Positions 6,801-14,576 of a stretch of 26,484 bases of DNA are shown one piece after another; position 1 is the stretch's first letter, and each line of letters begins with the position of its first letter. Both the position numbers and the translations under genes were made by a program. The DNA lies in NCBI GenBank assembly GCA_021731185.1, contig JAKFXW010000148.1, forward strand, positions 1-26,484, written 5' to 3'. The notes beneath the pieces are model-generated. The model did no database searches. It was not told the DNA's origin and saw nothing but the letters and a program-made list of their open reading frames with translations. This DNA comes from Gallionellaceae bacterium (GTDB lineage Bacteria; Pseudomonadota; Gammaproteobacteria; Burkholderiales; Gallionellaceae).

Positions 6801-8816
6801 TTATAACTTGAATGAAGTCACCGCGTGTCGCAAGGCTCGCATTGCTGCGCTGTTTGCCTCACCACCATAGCGCACGCCGAGATAAAGATTGGTGATGCGG
6901 GTAATGGCGGCGGTCAGTTGCGGATTTGCTTTGATTGCGCGAGCGGCGAAGTCTTGTGCGCCTTCATACTCGGCGCGCACAAGATTAATTTTTAGCAGCT
7001 TGCGGCAAAATTTCAAATACAGACGTTGTGCCGTGTCAACATTGGATCCTATCAAATGGCGCAGCATCAGCAGCGCGAAAAATCCGATTAATGCGGCCAG
7101 CCCGATCATTAAACTGATCACCATGTTTTGCCAGGTAATGGATTGCATACCGAGGCGGGTGAGAAAGGCGAATTGCTGCTCGGTGTTGTAGCCCAGCACC
7201 CATTGGTTCCATTGGTTGGTGAGTGCGTCCAGGTTGAGGCGCAGATTACGTAACAGCGGTGATTGGGTTCGTGCCATAAAGGGCAAAATGGAGTTGTCTG
7301 GCTGCGATGCAGCGAGGCCATTTTGCACACGCGAGATGGAAACCGCAGCGGTGGGATCAATGCGTATCCAGCCGCGACCCGCTATCCAGACTTCCGCCCA
7401 GGCGTGGGCATCTGATTGGCGCACGATGTAGTAATTGCCGAGTTCGTTGTATTCCGCGCCTTGGTAGCCAGTGACCACACGTGCTGGTATGCCCGCTGCC
7501 CGCATTAAAAAAACAAAGCTGGAAGCATAGTGTTCGCAAAATCCTTTGCGTGTTTCAAATATAAAGTCATCGACTGTATGTAGACCGAGCAGGGGAGGGG
7601 GTTCGAGCGTGTACTCAAATTTTTCGCGATTGAAATAAGTGAATGCAGCACGCACTATGGCTTCACTATTATTTAAGGTGGATCGCCATTCAGCAGCCAG
7701 CTCGCGGGCGCGAGGGTTGAGAGTGGCGGGCAGTGTGAGCGCGCGTTGTAACTGTTGCTCAGTCTCTTCGGCATTGGCGCGAAAGCCGAGATGGGATTGC
7801 GCGGTATAGCGCAGGCGGGTGATGACATTGTTGGGCAGCAATGTTTGAAAGTCATCTGTCACACGTGAGGGAATCGAAATTTTTGTCGGCATTTCCAGCG
7901 CAAATAACCATTTTTTATTATGCGGTTCCAGCGTGATGGTGTAATCCTGACTATTTTGCAGCGTGTCCAATGTGGCGGGTTTGCTAGCCGAGACAGCGCC
8001 CGCTGTCCAGGTTCTGCCGTCAAATGCCCACAACACTGGGCCGCGCCAGTACATTTGCTCGCGCAGCGGTGGCGCAGCGGAAAATTGTGCGCGAAAGGCG
8101 ACCGCTTCGGACAATGATAATTTGCTCAAGCTGCCGGGCGACATAGTGTCGTCCAGCCCGCTGGTCGAGTAAGCATTTTGCGGCAATCCCCATAACGGTC
8201 CGGGTACACGCGGGAATAATACGAATAAAATTAAAGTCAGCGGAATGGCTTGCGCTAAGAGGATGAGCGCCATGCGTAGTCGCGGGCGAAAGCCTAAATC
8301 GCCCGTTTGCAGATGCAGCCAGGTGGTCAAAATTGCCACCAGGGTGAACAGCATAAACAGCGCGGTTGGCATACTTTGCGAATAGAAAAAGTTGGTGATG
8401 ATGATGAAACATGCCAGATAAATGGTAACGATCGCATCGCGTTGCGTGCGTAGCTCCAACAGCTTGAGGGTGGTTAGCAGTATGAGCAAGGTCACGCTGA
8501 CTTCACGTCCAAATAGAGTGCGGAATGTAAGAAATATGCTAACCATACTGGCCAGGGTAATCAGCGTAAGCAGCCAGCGTTTAGGCAGCAGCAGGTTTTG
8601 GTAAGCAAGATAAATGCGCCAGATCATCAGCGTTGCGGTCAGGACGCTAACCCATAGCGGCAGATGCGCTACATGCGGTGCGCTCACCAGAAAAATGCAG
8701 GCAATCAAACCATAAATTGCGGCCAAAGATAAATGCCTGGTCGCTAAGTTACATTGTCCCCTTGTGGGATTGGGTGATAAATTACCCGGAGATAAATTAC
8801 TGGCGGGCTTGCTCAT
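6801..8816 (-). CDS. TgpA-like membrane transglutaminase-fold protein (DUF3488 + transglutaminase core)
   Basis: The predicted protein has 671 residues from the ATG at 8816, which overlaps the stop of the DUF58 gene as ATGA. An upstream in-frame ATG at 8870 would give 689. Six or so membrane helices fill the first 200 residues, as in DUF3488/TgpA N termini. The periplasmic transglutaminase core carries the Cys-His-Asp triad: C427 in KGFCEHYAS, H471 in SDAHAWAEVW, D487 in RIDPTAAV. One more membrane helix lies near the C terminus (VISLMIGLAALIGFFALLML). Pseudomonas TgpA is essential and acts in the periplasm, but its substrate is poorly defined. The N terminus before the first helix contains a dispersed-repeat copy and a 15-base-period duplication encoding NLSPGNLSP. 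It is translationally coupled to the DUF58 gene. Confidence 0.88.
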   Translation of the reverse strand: MSKPASNLSPGNLSPNPTRGQCNLATRHLSLAAIYGLIACIFLVSAPHVAHLPLWVSVLTATLMIWRIYLAYQNLLLPKRWLLTLITLASMVSIFLTFRTLFGREVSVTLLILLTTLKLLELRTQRDAIVTIYLACFIIITNFFYSQSMPTALFMLFTLVAILTTWLHLQTGDLGFRPRLRMALILLAQAIPLTLILFVLFPRVPGPLWGLPQNAYSTSGLDDTMSPGSLSKLSLSEAVAFRAQFSAAPPLREQMYWRGPVLWAFDGRTWTAGAVSASKPATLDTLQNSQDYTITLEPHNKKWLFALEMPTKISIPSRVTDDFQTLLPNNVITRLRYTAQSHLGFRANAEETEQQLQRALTLPATLNPRARELAAEWRSTLNNSEAIVRAAFTYFNREKFEYTLEPPPLLGLHTVDDFIFETRKGFCEHYASSFVFLMRAAGIPARVVTGYQGAEYNELGNYYIVRQSDAHAWAEVWIAGRGWIRIDPTAAVSISRVQNGLAASQPDNSILPFMARTQSPLLRNLRLNLDALTNQWNQWVLGYNTEQQFAFLTRLGMQSITWQNMVISLMIGLAALIGFFALLMLRHLIGSNVDTAQRLYLKFCRKLLKINLVRAEYEGAQDFAARAIKANPQLTAAITRITNLYLGVRYGGEANSAAMRALRHAVTSFKL
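8751..8768 (+). repeat. Dispersed 19-bp repeat, copy 3 (N terminus of the TgpA-like gene)
   Basis: ACATTGTCCCCTTGTGGG followed by ATTGGG. Antisense to the gene, it is read there as PTRGQC, a different frame from the PQGDNV seen in phhB and the DUF58 gene. It sits in the cytoplasmic N-terminal tail just before the first membrane helix. Confidence 0.9.
8776..8800. repeat. Short direct repeat GATAAATTAC with 15-base period
   Basis: GATAAATTAC occurs at 8776-8785 and 8791-8800. In the TgpA-like gene it encodes the near-duplicate NLSPG / NLSP next to the dispersed-repeat copy at 8751. Confidence 0.75.
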
Positions 8817-9925
8817 GCTGTGGATACTGGTTGCGGTGACAGGTCGAACAATGCCAGTGCTTTTAGACATTCTGCGCGATGACCCTCGTCATGGCCAGGG
8901 GAAATTTCAATTTGCGGCAAGCGCAATCCGTAGCGAATTTTTTGTTCATTTGCAGTAAGCACCCAGCGGGTAAGTACCGCTAGTCTTGCCTCGGTAGCGA
9001 GATGGGGGAGGTAATGCCAATCCAGCCATATTTGTTGGCTGGCCTGATCGCTAAATTGCTTAACCTGCAAACCCTGCTCGCGCGCCAGGGCTTTCCACGC
9101 AATATGGGTCAATGCATCGCCTGTGACGTAATCGCGTACCCCGGAAAAATCTTCGTCACCTTTAATTTGAATTTGCGCAAGACCCAGCCCATCTTTGTCA
9201 TGTTGAACAGGCAAGGGCAGCGGTGCGGCAGGATGGGGATAAACCAGACACGGCGTATCAAATTGCAAATATGACCAGGCATGAAAAAGCCCTAACGGAA
9301 ACTCGGTATATAGCGTGAGCCTGCCGCTACGCAACCAGCCGCGTGTGAAGGTGGGTAACGGAAATTTCACCGTTAAATTTTGCTGAGCAGCTAAGTCAAA
9401 AATGACATTGTCCCCTTGTGGGGCCTCGGTAGAAAAATTTATTTTTGCAGGGCTGACTTGCTTGCGAAAAGAAAATTTCTTTTTGGAAATATTTTTGGGT
9501 TGAGGAGTGGCGTCAGGATTGTTGCGGTTTTTGAGGGTTAATTGGTAGCGCGGTAAATTGCTGTTGTTGTGAAAATGAAAAACGAATTGCGCCATTTCAC
9601 CCGCAAATACCGCTTCGCAATGTCCTGCCTGAACTTGCAAATTAGCCAGGTTGCGAAAGGCGTACAGCATAGACATGACCGCCATCGTGGCGAGCAAAAA
9701 GGTCAGCACATAACCCAAACTCAAGCCGTAATTAATATCCCCCACCAACATCAGCAGCAACAGCACGCCGAAGCCCACGCCGCGACGAGTAGGTAAAATA
9801 AAAATGCGCCGCTGCGTAAGCGTAACAATGCCGCGCTCAATTTTTTGGCGGAATAGCCATTGGCGGAATGCTTGTTTAAGCGTGTCAAACACTGGCGCGC
9901 GGCGTTGGTAATAAAAATTTGCCAT
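8813..9925 (-). CDS. DUF58 domain protein
   Basis: The 370-residue protein has two close membrane helices (about 50-90, GFGVLLLLMLVGD and VLTFLLATMAVMSML), then a beta-rich region. The DUF58 signature follows: SGVRDYVTGDALTHIAWKALAR and QVKQF in the C-terminal third. DUF58 proteins are usually encoded with a MoxR-type AAA ATPase and a TgpA-like transglutaminase; here the transglutaminase follows directly with an ATGA overlap, but no MoxR gene is adjacent. A dispersed-repeat copy inserts APQGDNV at residues 168-174, in the loop before the RGWLRSGR segment. The gene is divergent from tpiA. Molecular function is not established. Confidence 0.88.
   Translation of the reverse strand: MANFYYQRRAPVFDTLKQAFRQWLFRQKIERGIVTLTQRRIFILPTRRGVGFGVLLLLMLVGDINYGLSLGYVLTFLLATMAVMSMLYAFRNLANLQVQAGHCEAVFAGEMAQFVFHFHNNSNLPRYQLTLKNRNNPDATPQPKNISKKKFSFRKQVSPAKINFSTEAPQGDNVIFDLAAQQNLTVKFPLPTFTRGWLRSGRLTLYTEFPLGLFHAWSYLQFDTPCLVYPHPAAPLPLPVQHDKDGLGLAQIQIKGDEDFSGVRDYVTGDALTHIAWKALAREQGLQVKQFSDQASQQIWLDWHYLPHLATEARLAVLTRWVLTANEQKIRYGLRLPQIEISPGHDEGHRAECLKALALFDLSPQPVSTA
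9405..9423 (+). repeat. Dispersed 19-bp repeat, copy 4 (inside the DUF58 gene)
   Basis: ACATTGTCCCCTTGTGGGG, identical to copy 2 over all 19 bases and read in the same frame and orientation (APQGDNV, residues 168-174). Confidence 0.9.
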
Positions 9926-10094
9926 TATTTATCACACACCATTAATTGAGATGCACTTATATTAACATTGGGTTGCCAGTATGCATTTTTGTTTTGGCGC
10001 AATATAAATGCTTGTTAACGGTAACAGCTGAGTCGGCAATTTCGAATAGTCTAGCTTGTTATGTTGGCAGCCTGCACAAGCTGTGTGAGTAAGA

Positions 10095-10123
10095 TTGACC
10101 GTTTGAGTTTTCACAGGTAGCAT
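10095..10123 (+). promoter_or_regulatory. Possible sigma-70 promoter for tpiA
   Basis: TTGACC (10095-10100) and TAGCAT (10118-10123) are separated by 17 bases and lie 35 bases before the tpiA start in the 232-base divergent gap to the DUF58 gene. The match is moderate, so this is a suggestion only. Confidence 0.35.
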
Positions 10124-10157
10124 TCCGGCCTTCTTTAAGTTTGAAATATTATTCTAG

Positions 10158-10943
10158 ATGCGCCGTAAGTTGATTGTTGGAAATTGGAAGATGGTGGGTG
10201 GGCTGGCGCAGAATGAGTCATTGTTAAAAGCGGTGGCTAGTGGGGCGGCGAATCTGTCGGTTGATTGCGCGATATGCGTACCTTTCCCTTATCTTCACCA
10301 AGCTCAGCAATTGCTCCGCAGTACTTTAGTAGCCTGGGGCGCACAAGATGTACACCAGTTAGAAAAAGGAGCTTTTACGGGTGAGGTAGCAGCATCCATG
10401 TTGCGTGATTTTGGTTGTCGCTATGTAATAGTAGGTCATTCTGAACGGCGATCGATTTATGGTGAAAATAATCAATTAGTAGCAGAGAAATTTGTAGCAG
10501 CACAACAGTCAGGATTAATTCCGATATTGTGTGTAGGTGAAACATTGGCGCAACGTGAGTCGGGTGAAACTGAAGCGGTTGTGGCCGAGCAAATTGATAT
10601 AGTTATTGAGTTGGCAGGGGTGCAGGCTTTGCGTAATGCGGTGTTTGCGTATGAACCAGTTTGGGCCATAGGTACTGGTAGGACAGCATCCCCTGAACAG
10701 GCGCAGTCGGTGCATCATTTTATACGGCAGCGCATGGCAAAATTGGACGCGAAAATCGCGCAAGAGTTACGGATTCTTTATGGTGGCAGCGTCAAGGCGA
10801 CAAATGCATCTGAATTGTTCGGTATGCCGGATATTGATGGTGGTTTGATCGGTGGCGCGTCATTAGTTGCGGAAGAATTCCTAGGTATTTGTAAGGCAGG
10901 GGTATTTGCAAGGCAGGAGCAGGCTAATTTAAAGAGATTGTAA
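10158..10943 (+). CDS. tpiA: Triose-phosphate isomerase
   Basis: Interconverts dihydroxyacetone phosphate and glyceraldehyde 3-phosphate in the cytosol. The 261-residue TIM barrel has all catalytic residues: K11 in GNWKM, H94 in VGHSERR and E166 in YEPVWAIGTG. The flexible phosphate-gripping loop 6 is at 166-177 and the phosphate-binding GGS at 209-211. Length is about 10 residues above the E. coli enzyme because of a C-terminal tail (ARQEQANLKRL). The ribosome-binding site is poor (TTCTAG before ATG). It begins the plus-strand run tpiA-secG-tRNA-nuo, a conserved arrangement in Betaproteobacteria. Confidence 0.98.
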   Translation: MRRKLIVGNWKMVGGLAQNESLLKAVASGAANLSVDCAICVPFPYLHQAQQLLRSTLVAWGAQDVHQLEKGAFTGEVAASMLRDFGCRYVIVGHSERRSIYGENNQLVAEKFVAAQQSGLIPILCVGETLAQRESGETEAVVAEQIDIVIELAGVQALRNAVFAYEPVWAIGTGRTASPEQAQSVHHFIRQRMAKLDAKIAQELRILYGGSVKATNASELFGMPDIDGGLIGGASLVAEEFLGICKAGVFARQEQANLKRL

Positions 10944-11035
10944 AAGCCTGGTTAATGTAAAGTTTGGTCAAATGGATTGGCAACTTGATGTGGCATGTTA
11001 GTATCGATCAAGATTAATTTTGGGTGGGGAAGTCT

Positions 11036-11413
11036 GTGGAAACTGTTGTTTGGGGAATACATATAGTTGCAGCAGTGGTGCTGATAGGCCTGGTGCTGAT
11101 GCAGCACGGTAAGGGTGCGGATATGGGCGCAGCGTTCGGTACTGGTTCGGCAGGTGGCGTGTTTGGCTCAGGAGGGTCGGCTAATTTCTTGAGCCGTAGT
11201 ACGGCTGTCGTTGCAACAGTACTTTTTATTACCAGCTTGTCGCTGACTTATTTGTATGCCAACCCTTCGCAGCAGCAGGGGGTTATGGATCGGCAGGTAA
11301 TTAGCACTCCTGAATCTGCGCCTATTTCGGCAAGTCCAGCAAGCTCAGCAAGCCCGGTTCATTCGACTGGCAGTGAAGCTCCTGGGTCAAAATCTAAAGA
11401 AATACCCAAATGA
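11036..11413 (+). CDS. secG: Preprotein translocase subunit SecG
   Basis: SecG stimulates SecYEG-dependent protein export in the inner membrane. The start is the GTG at 11036, preceded by GGGGA at 5 bases; it gives the usual N terminus METVVWGIHIVAAVVLIGLVLMQ. A GTG at 11024 in the same frame is less likely. Two membrane helices (about 4-24 and 57-78) flank the family motif HGKGADMGAAFGTGSAGGVFGS(G) and SANFLSR. The C-terminal tail of about 45 residues is rich in Ser, Pro and Ala and probably unstructured. It lies 92 bases after tpiA and just before the tRNA-Leu gene. Confidence 0.95.
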   Translation: METVVWGIHIVAAVVLIGLVLMQHGKGADMGAAFGTGSAGGVFGSGGSANFLSRSTAVVATVLFITSLSLTYLYANPSQQQGVMDRQVISTPESAPISASPASSASPVHSTGSEAPGSKSKEIPK

Positions 11414-11437
11414 AAGTAGCACGGTAATTTACTTAAA

Positions 11438-11522
11438 GCCGATGTGGTGAAATTGGTAGACACGCTAGCTTGAGGGGCTAGTGGCGAGAGCCGTAGCAGT
11501 TCGAGTCTGCTCATCGGCACCA
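11438..11522 (+). tRNA. tRNA-Leu (anticodon GAG), CCA encoded
   Basis: The 85-base gene has acceptor stem GCCGATG (11438-11444) pairing with CATCGGC (11512-11518), discriminator A and an encoded CCA. The D arm contains GGTGAAATTGGTAGACACG. The anticodon stem CTAGC/GCTAG encloses loop TTGAGGG, giving anticodon GAG for CUC/CUU codons. A long variable arm (TGGCGAGAGCCG region) is typical of leucine tRNAs. The T arm has GTTCGAGTC. A tRNA-Leu between secG and nuoA is the usual betaproteobacterial order. Confidence 0.97.
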
Positions 11523-11537
11523 GATTTTAATGTGTAT

Positions 11538-11680
11538 AGGGTGCCTCTAAAAATTCAGAGTTCGCTCAAATGTAAGGCGCGGAAAAAATTTCGCCGCGCC
11601 GCATATATGTGATATGTAAGCAAGAAATTTTTTACGCAACGCAGCAGTTGAGATGAAATGTGAATTTTTAGAGATGCCCT
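11538..11680. repeat. 143-bp inverted-repeat element between tRNA-Leu and nuoA
   Basis: The terminal inverted repeats AGGGTGCCTCTAAAAATTCA (11538-11557) and TGAATTTTTAGAGATGCCCT (11661-11680) match at 17 of 20 positions. The interior holds a GGCGCGG / CCGCGCC hairpin around an A/T run and the block CTCAAATGTA. It has no coding capacity. The form is that of a non-autonomous (MITE- or REP-like) intergenic repeat. It places its right end 49 bases before the nuoA start, so it probably contributes the leader or promoter region of the nuo operon. Confidence 0.8.
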
Positions 11681-11693
11681 AATAGTTATTGTC

Positions 11694-11707
11694 GTGCGAT
11701 CACGCAC
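11694..11707. repeat. Small inverted repeat before nuoA
   Basis: GTGCG-ATCA-CGCAC forms a 5-bp stem with a 4-base loop, 22 bases before the nuoA start codon. It could be an operator half-site pair or an RNA hairpin in the leader; no protein can be assigned. Confidence 0.4.
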
Positions 11708-11729
11708 CAAGTGAATGGGAGGCTTGCAG

Positions 11730-12086
11730 ATGTTGGAGAATTATTTTCCTGTTCTGTTGTTCATTATCGTAGCAACGGTAGTTGGTGCAGCACCGCTTCT
11801 CATAAGCAGGCTGGTTGCCCCTCATCGCCCGTATGATGCTAAGCTGGCACCGTATGAGTGTGGTTTCGAGGCATTTGAAGATGCGCGTATGAAATTTGAC
11901 GTGCGTTATTATCTGGTTGCAATTCTGTTTATTCTGTTTGATTTGGAAATTGCATTCCTATTTCCATGGGCGGTGGCACTCAAGGAAATTGGCTTGTTCG
12001 GATTTATTTCAATGATGATCTTTTTGCTTATCCTCATCATTGGGTTTATTTATGAATGGAAGAAGGGGGCCTTGGAATGGGATTAG
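11730..12086 (+). CDS. nuoA: NADH-quinone oxidoreductase subunit A
   Basis: Membrane subunit of complex I next to the quinone channel. The start at 11730 (MLENYFPVLLF) is supported by GGAGG 7 bases upstream; an in-frame ATG at 11715 lies before that site. The 118-residue protein has three membrane helices. The conserved loop PYDAKLAPYECGFEAFEDARMKFD is the region that closes the quinone site, and FDLEIAFLFPWA carries the conserved acidic residues of helix 2. First gene of the nuo operon; it overlaps nuoB by 10 bases. Confidence 0.96.
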   Translation: MLENYFPVLLFIIVATVVGAAPLLISRLVAPHRPYDAKLAPYECGFEAFEDARMKFDVRYYLVAILFILFDLEIAFLFPWAVALKEIGLFGFISMMIFLLILIIGFIYEWKKGALEWD

Positions 12087-12553
12087 AAGGAGTTCTCGAA
12101 AAAGGCATTGTCACCACAACTGCGGATGTGCTGATTAACTATGCACGCACTGGATCGATGTGGCCGATGACTTTTGGTTTGGCCTGCTGCGCGGTGGAAA
12201 TGATGCATGCAGGTGCTTCGCGTTATGATTTAGATCGATTCGGCGTGGTGTTCAGACCCAGCCCGCGCCAATCGGATGTTATGGTCGTAGCGGGAACGCT
12301 GTGCAATAAAATGGCACCCGCACTACGCAAGGTTTACGACCAAATGACCGAGCCGCGCTGGGTCATCTCCATGGGTTCCTGCGCCAATGGCGGCGGCTAC
12401 TACCATTACTCCTATTCTGTAGTGCGTGGGTGTGATCGCATCGTACCAGTAGATGTGTATGTACCCGGTTGCCCTCCCACTGCAGAGGCTTTGCTGTACG
12501 GCATTATCCAATTGCAAAATAAAGTTAAGCGGACTAATACAATTGCGCGTTAA
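12077..12553 (+). CDS. nuoB: NADH-quinone oxidoreductase subunit B (N2 iron-sulfur subunit)
   Basis: Carries the terminal [4Fe-4S] cluster N2 that reduces quinone. From the ATG at 12077 (MGLEGVLEKG; GGGGG shortly upstream) it has 158 residues. The four ligands are C37, C38 (GLACCAVEMM), C102 (GSCANGGG) and C132 (PGCPPTAEAL). The adjacent-cysteine pair is diagnostic. The start codon lies inside the end of nuoA, which favours translational coupling. An in-frame earlier ATG at 12056 would add seven unconserved residues and is rejected. Confidence 0.97.
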   Translation: MGLEGVLEKGIVTTTADVLINYARTGSMWPMTFGLACCAVEMMHAGASRYDLDRFGVVFRPSPRQSDVMVVAGTLCNKMAPALRKVYDQMTEPRWVISMGSCANGGGYYHYSYSVVRGCDRIVPVDVYVPGCPPTAEALLYGIIQLQNKVKRTNTIAR

Positions 12554-12580
12554 GGCACAATTGCACGTATAAGGAACGAA

Positions 12581-13222
12581 ATGGCTGCTGATTTAAATTT
12601 GTTAACTACCCAGTTAAACGAAACATTCGCTGATAAAATTGTCAGTTTGGATAATAAGTTAGGTGAGCTGACAATGGTTGTACGTGCCGCCGATCTAACT
12701 TCTATATTTTTGCGTTTGCGTGATGCCCCCCATTTTCATTTTGAACAATTAATTGATTTGTGTGGCGTGGACTATTCTACGTACGGTAGCGATTTGAACA
12801 TCGGTGGCGCATATTACAAATCTACCGAGGGTAAATCTCTTTACCCAGCACGCTTTGCGGTGGTTTATCACCTGCTGTCAGTAAAAAACAATATGCGTTT
12901 GCGGGTCAGAGTTTTTGTAGAAGATGATGTGATGCCGATGTTGAATTCCGTGGTCGATATTTGGCGTAGCGCGAATTGGTTTGAGCGGGAGGCGTTTGAT
13001 CTGTACGGCATTATTTTTAGTGGACATCCTGACCTGCGGCGCTTGTTGACTGATTATGGTTTTGTTGGTAGCCCGTTCCGCAAAGATTTCCCGTTGTCTG
13101 GACATGTTGAAATGCGTTATGACCCCGAGCAAAAGCGCGTGATCTACCAGCCTGTAACGGTAGAGCCACGCGAGTTGGTGCCGCGAATTATTCGTGAAGA
13201 ACACTACGGGCACATGAAATGA
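12581..13222 (+). CDS. nuoC: NADH-quinone oxidoreductase subunit C (30 kDa)
   Basis: Peripheral-arm subunit that packs against NuoD. The 213-residue protein carries the 30-kDa signature EREAFDLYGIIFSGHPDLRR, followed by DYGFVGSPFRKDFPLSG. It is a stand-alone NuoC, not the NuoCD fusion of enterobacteria. AAGGAA lies 5 bases before the ATG. The nuoC-nuoD gap is 100 bases, unusually large for this otherwise compact operon. Confidence 0.97.
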   Translation: MAADLNLLTTQLNETFADKIVSLDNKLGELTMVVRAADLTSIFLRLRDAPHFHFEQLIDLCGVDYSTYGSDLNIGGAYYKSTEGKSLYPARFAVVYHLLSVKNNMRLRVRVFVEDDVMPMLNSVVDIWRSANWFEREAFDLYGIIFSGHPDLRRLLTDYGFVGSPFRKDFPLSGHVEMRYDPEQKRVIYQPVTVEPRELVPRIIREEHYGHMK

Positions 13223-13322
13223 ATGTAAGTGTTTTGAAGTATTCTTCCTTTAGCTTGAGTTTTGACCGTCTTGCGGACACAACTTACTTAAATAAATTAG
13301 TCTGTGCTGAGTGCTTTTTGAC

Positions 13323-14576
13323 ATGTCTGAAATAAAAAATTACACCATGAATTTTGGGCCTCAACACCCATCCGCACACGGTGTTTTACGTCTGGTGCTA
13401 GAGTTGGATGGCGAGGTAATCGAGCGTGCAGACCCGCATATTGGCCTGTTGCATCGCGCCACGGAAAAGCTGGCCGAACATAAAACGTATCTGCAGTCAC
13501 TGCCTTACATGGATAGGCTCGACTACGTTTCCATGATGAGTAACGAGCACGCTTATGTCATGGCGATCGAGAAGCTGGTTGGTCTCGAGGTTCCATTGCG
13601 TGCGCAGTATATTCGCGTCATGTTTGATGAAATTACCCGCGCAATGAATCACCTGTTGTGGTTAGGCGCACATGCTCTGGACATTGGCGCGATGACGGTG
13701 TTTTTGTTTTGCTTCCGCGAGCGTGAAGATTTGATGGACGTATATGAGGCAGTTTCAGGCGCGCGTATGCATGCAGCTTATTATCGTCCAGGTGGTGTGT
13801 ACCGAGACTTACCTGACACTATGCCGCAATATCAGGCTTCTAAAATTCATAACGCTAAAGCCGTGAAGCGTATGAATGAGAACCGCGAGGGCTCCGTTCT
13901 TGATTTTATCGAAGATTTTACCAAGCGTTTCCCTGGATTTATTGACGAATATGAAACGCTGCTAACCGACAATCGCATCTGGAAGCAGCGCACGGTGGGC
14001 ATCGGTGTGGTGTCACCCGAAGATGCGTTGGCAATGGGTTTTACCGGCCCTATGTTGCGCGGCTCGGGCGTGCTGTGGGATCTGCGCAAGCATCAGCCAT
14101 ATGAAGTGTATGACCGTCTGGATTTTGATATACCGATTGGTGTCGAGGGCGATTGCTATGATCGCTATCTGGTGCGCGTGGAAGAAATGCGTCAGGCCAA
14201 TCGTATCATCGCGCAGTGTGTGGATTGGTTACGTAAAAATCCTGGCCCGGTCATCATTGATAATTTCAAAATTGCGCCGCCCAAGCGCGGGTCGATGAAG
14301 CAAAACATGGAAGAGTTGATTCATCACTTCAAGCTATTTACCGAGGGTATGCATGTACCAGAAGGTGAAGCTTATGCAGCGGTCGAGCATCCTAAAGGGG
14401 AGTTCGGTATTTATTTGATTTCGGATGGGGCGAATAAGCCTTATCGCATGAAAATTCGCGCCCCGGGCTTTCCGCATATTGCAGGGTTGGATGAGATGGT
14501 GCGCGGCCACATGATCGCCGACGTAGTCGCAATTATTGGTACACAAGACATCGTTTTTGGAGAGGTTGATCGTTAA
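13323..14576 (+). CDS. nuoD: NADH-quinone oxidoreductase subunit D (49 kDa)
   Basis: Forms the quinone-binding cavity together with NuoB. The ATG at 13323 (MSEIKNYTMNFGPQHPSAHG) gives the normal 417 residues; a GTG at 13311 in frame is less likely. Conserved parts include GPQHPSAHGVLRLVLEL (quinone-site histidine), ADPHIGLLHRATEKLAEHKTY and the C-terminal ADVVAIIGTQDIVFGEVDR. The ribosome-binding site is weak. The stop codon is followed immediately by the nuoE ATG. Confidence 0.97.
   Translation: MSEIKNYTMNFGPQHPSAHGVLRLVLELDGEVIERADPHIGLLHRATEKLAEHKTYLQSLPYMDRLDYVSMMSNEHAYVMAIEKLVGLEVPLRAQYIRVMFDEITRAMNHLLWLGAHALDIGAMTVFLFCFREREDLMDVYEAVSGARMHAAYYRPGGVYRDLPDTMPQYQASKIHNAKAVKRMNENREGSVLDFIEDFTKRFPGFIDEYETLLTDNRIWKQRTVGIGVVSPEDALAMGFTGPMLRGSGVLWDLRKHQPYEVYDRLDFDIPIGVEGDCYDRYLVRVEEMRQANRIIAQCVDWLRKNPGPVIIDNFKIAPPKRGSMKQNMEELIHHFKLFTEGMHVPEGEAYAAVEHPKGEFGIYLISDGANKPYRMKIRAPGFPHIAGLDEMVRGHMIADVVAIIGTQDIVFGEVDR

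Noticed and set aside
8813..8870. Longer 689-residue start for the TgpA-like protein at 8870
   Set aside because: The ATG at 8816 overlaps the DUF58 stop as ATGA, the usual coupling; the longer start has a GAGGG about 12 bases away, too far for a good site, though it cannot be excluded.
11024..11035. secG starting at the GTG at 11024
   Set aside because: The GTG at 11036 has a well-placed GGGGA and yields the canonical METVVW start.
13262..13290. Internal promoter TTGACC-17-TACTTA before nuoD
   Set aside because: The -10 candidate matches the consensus at only two positions; kept only as a remark on the gap.
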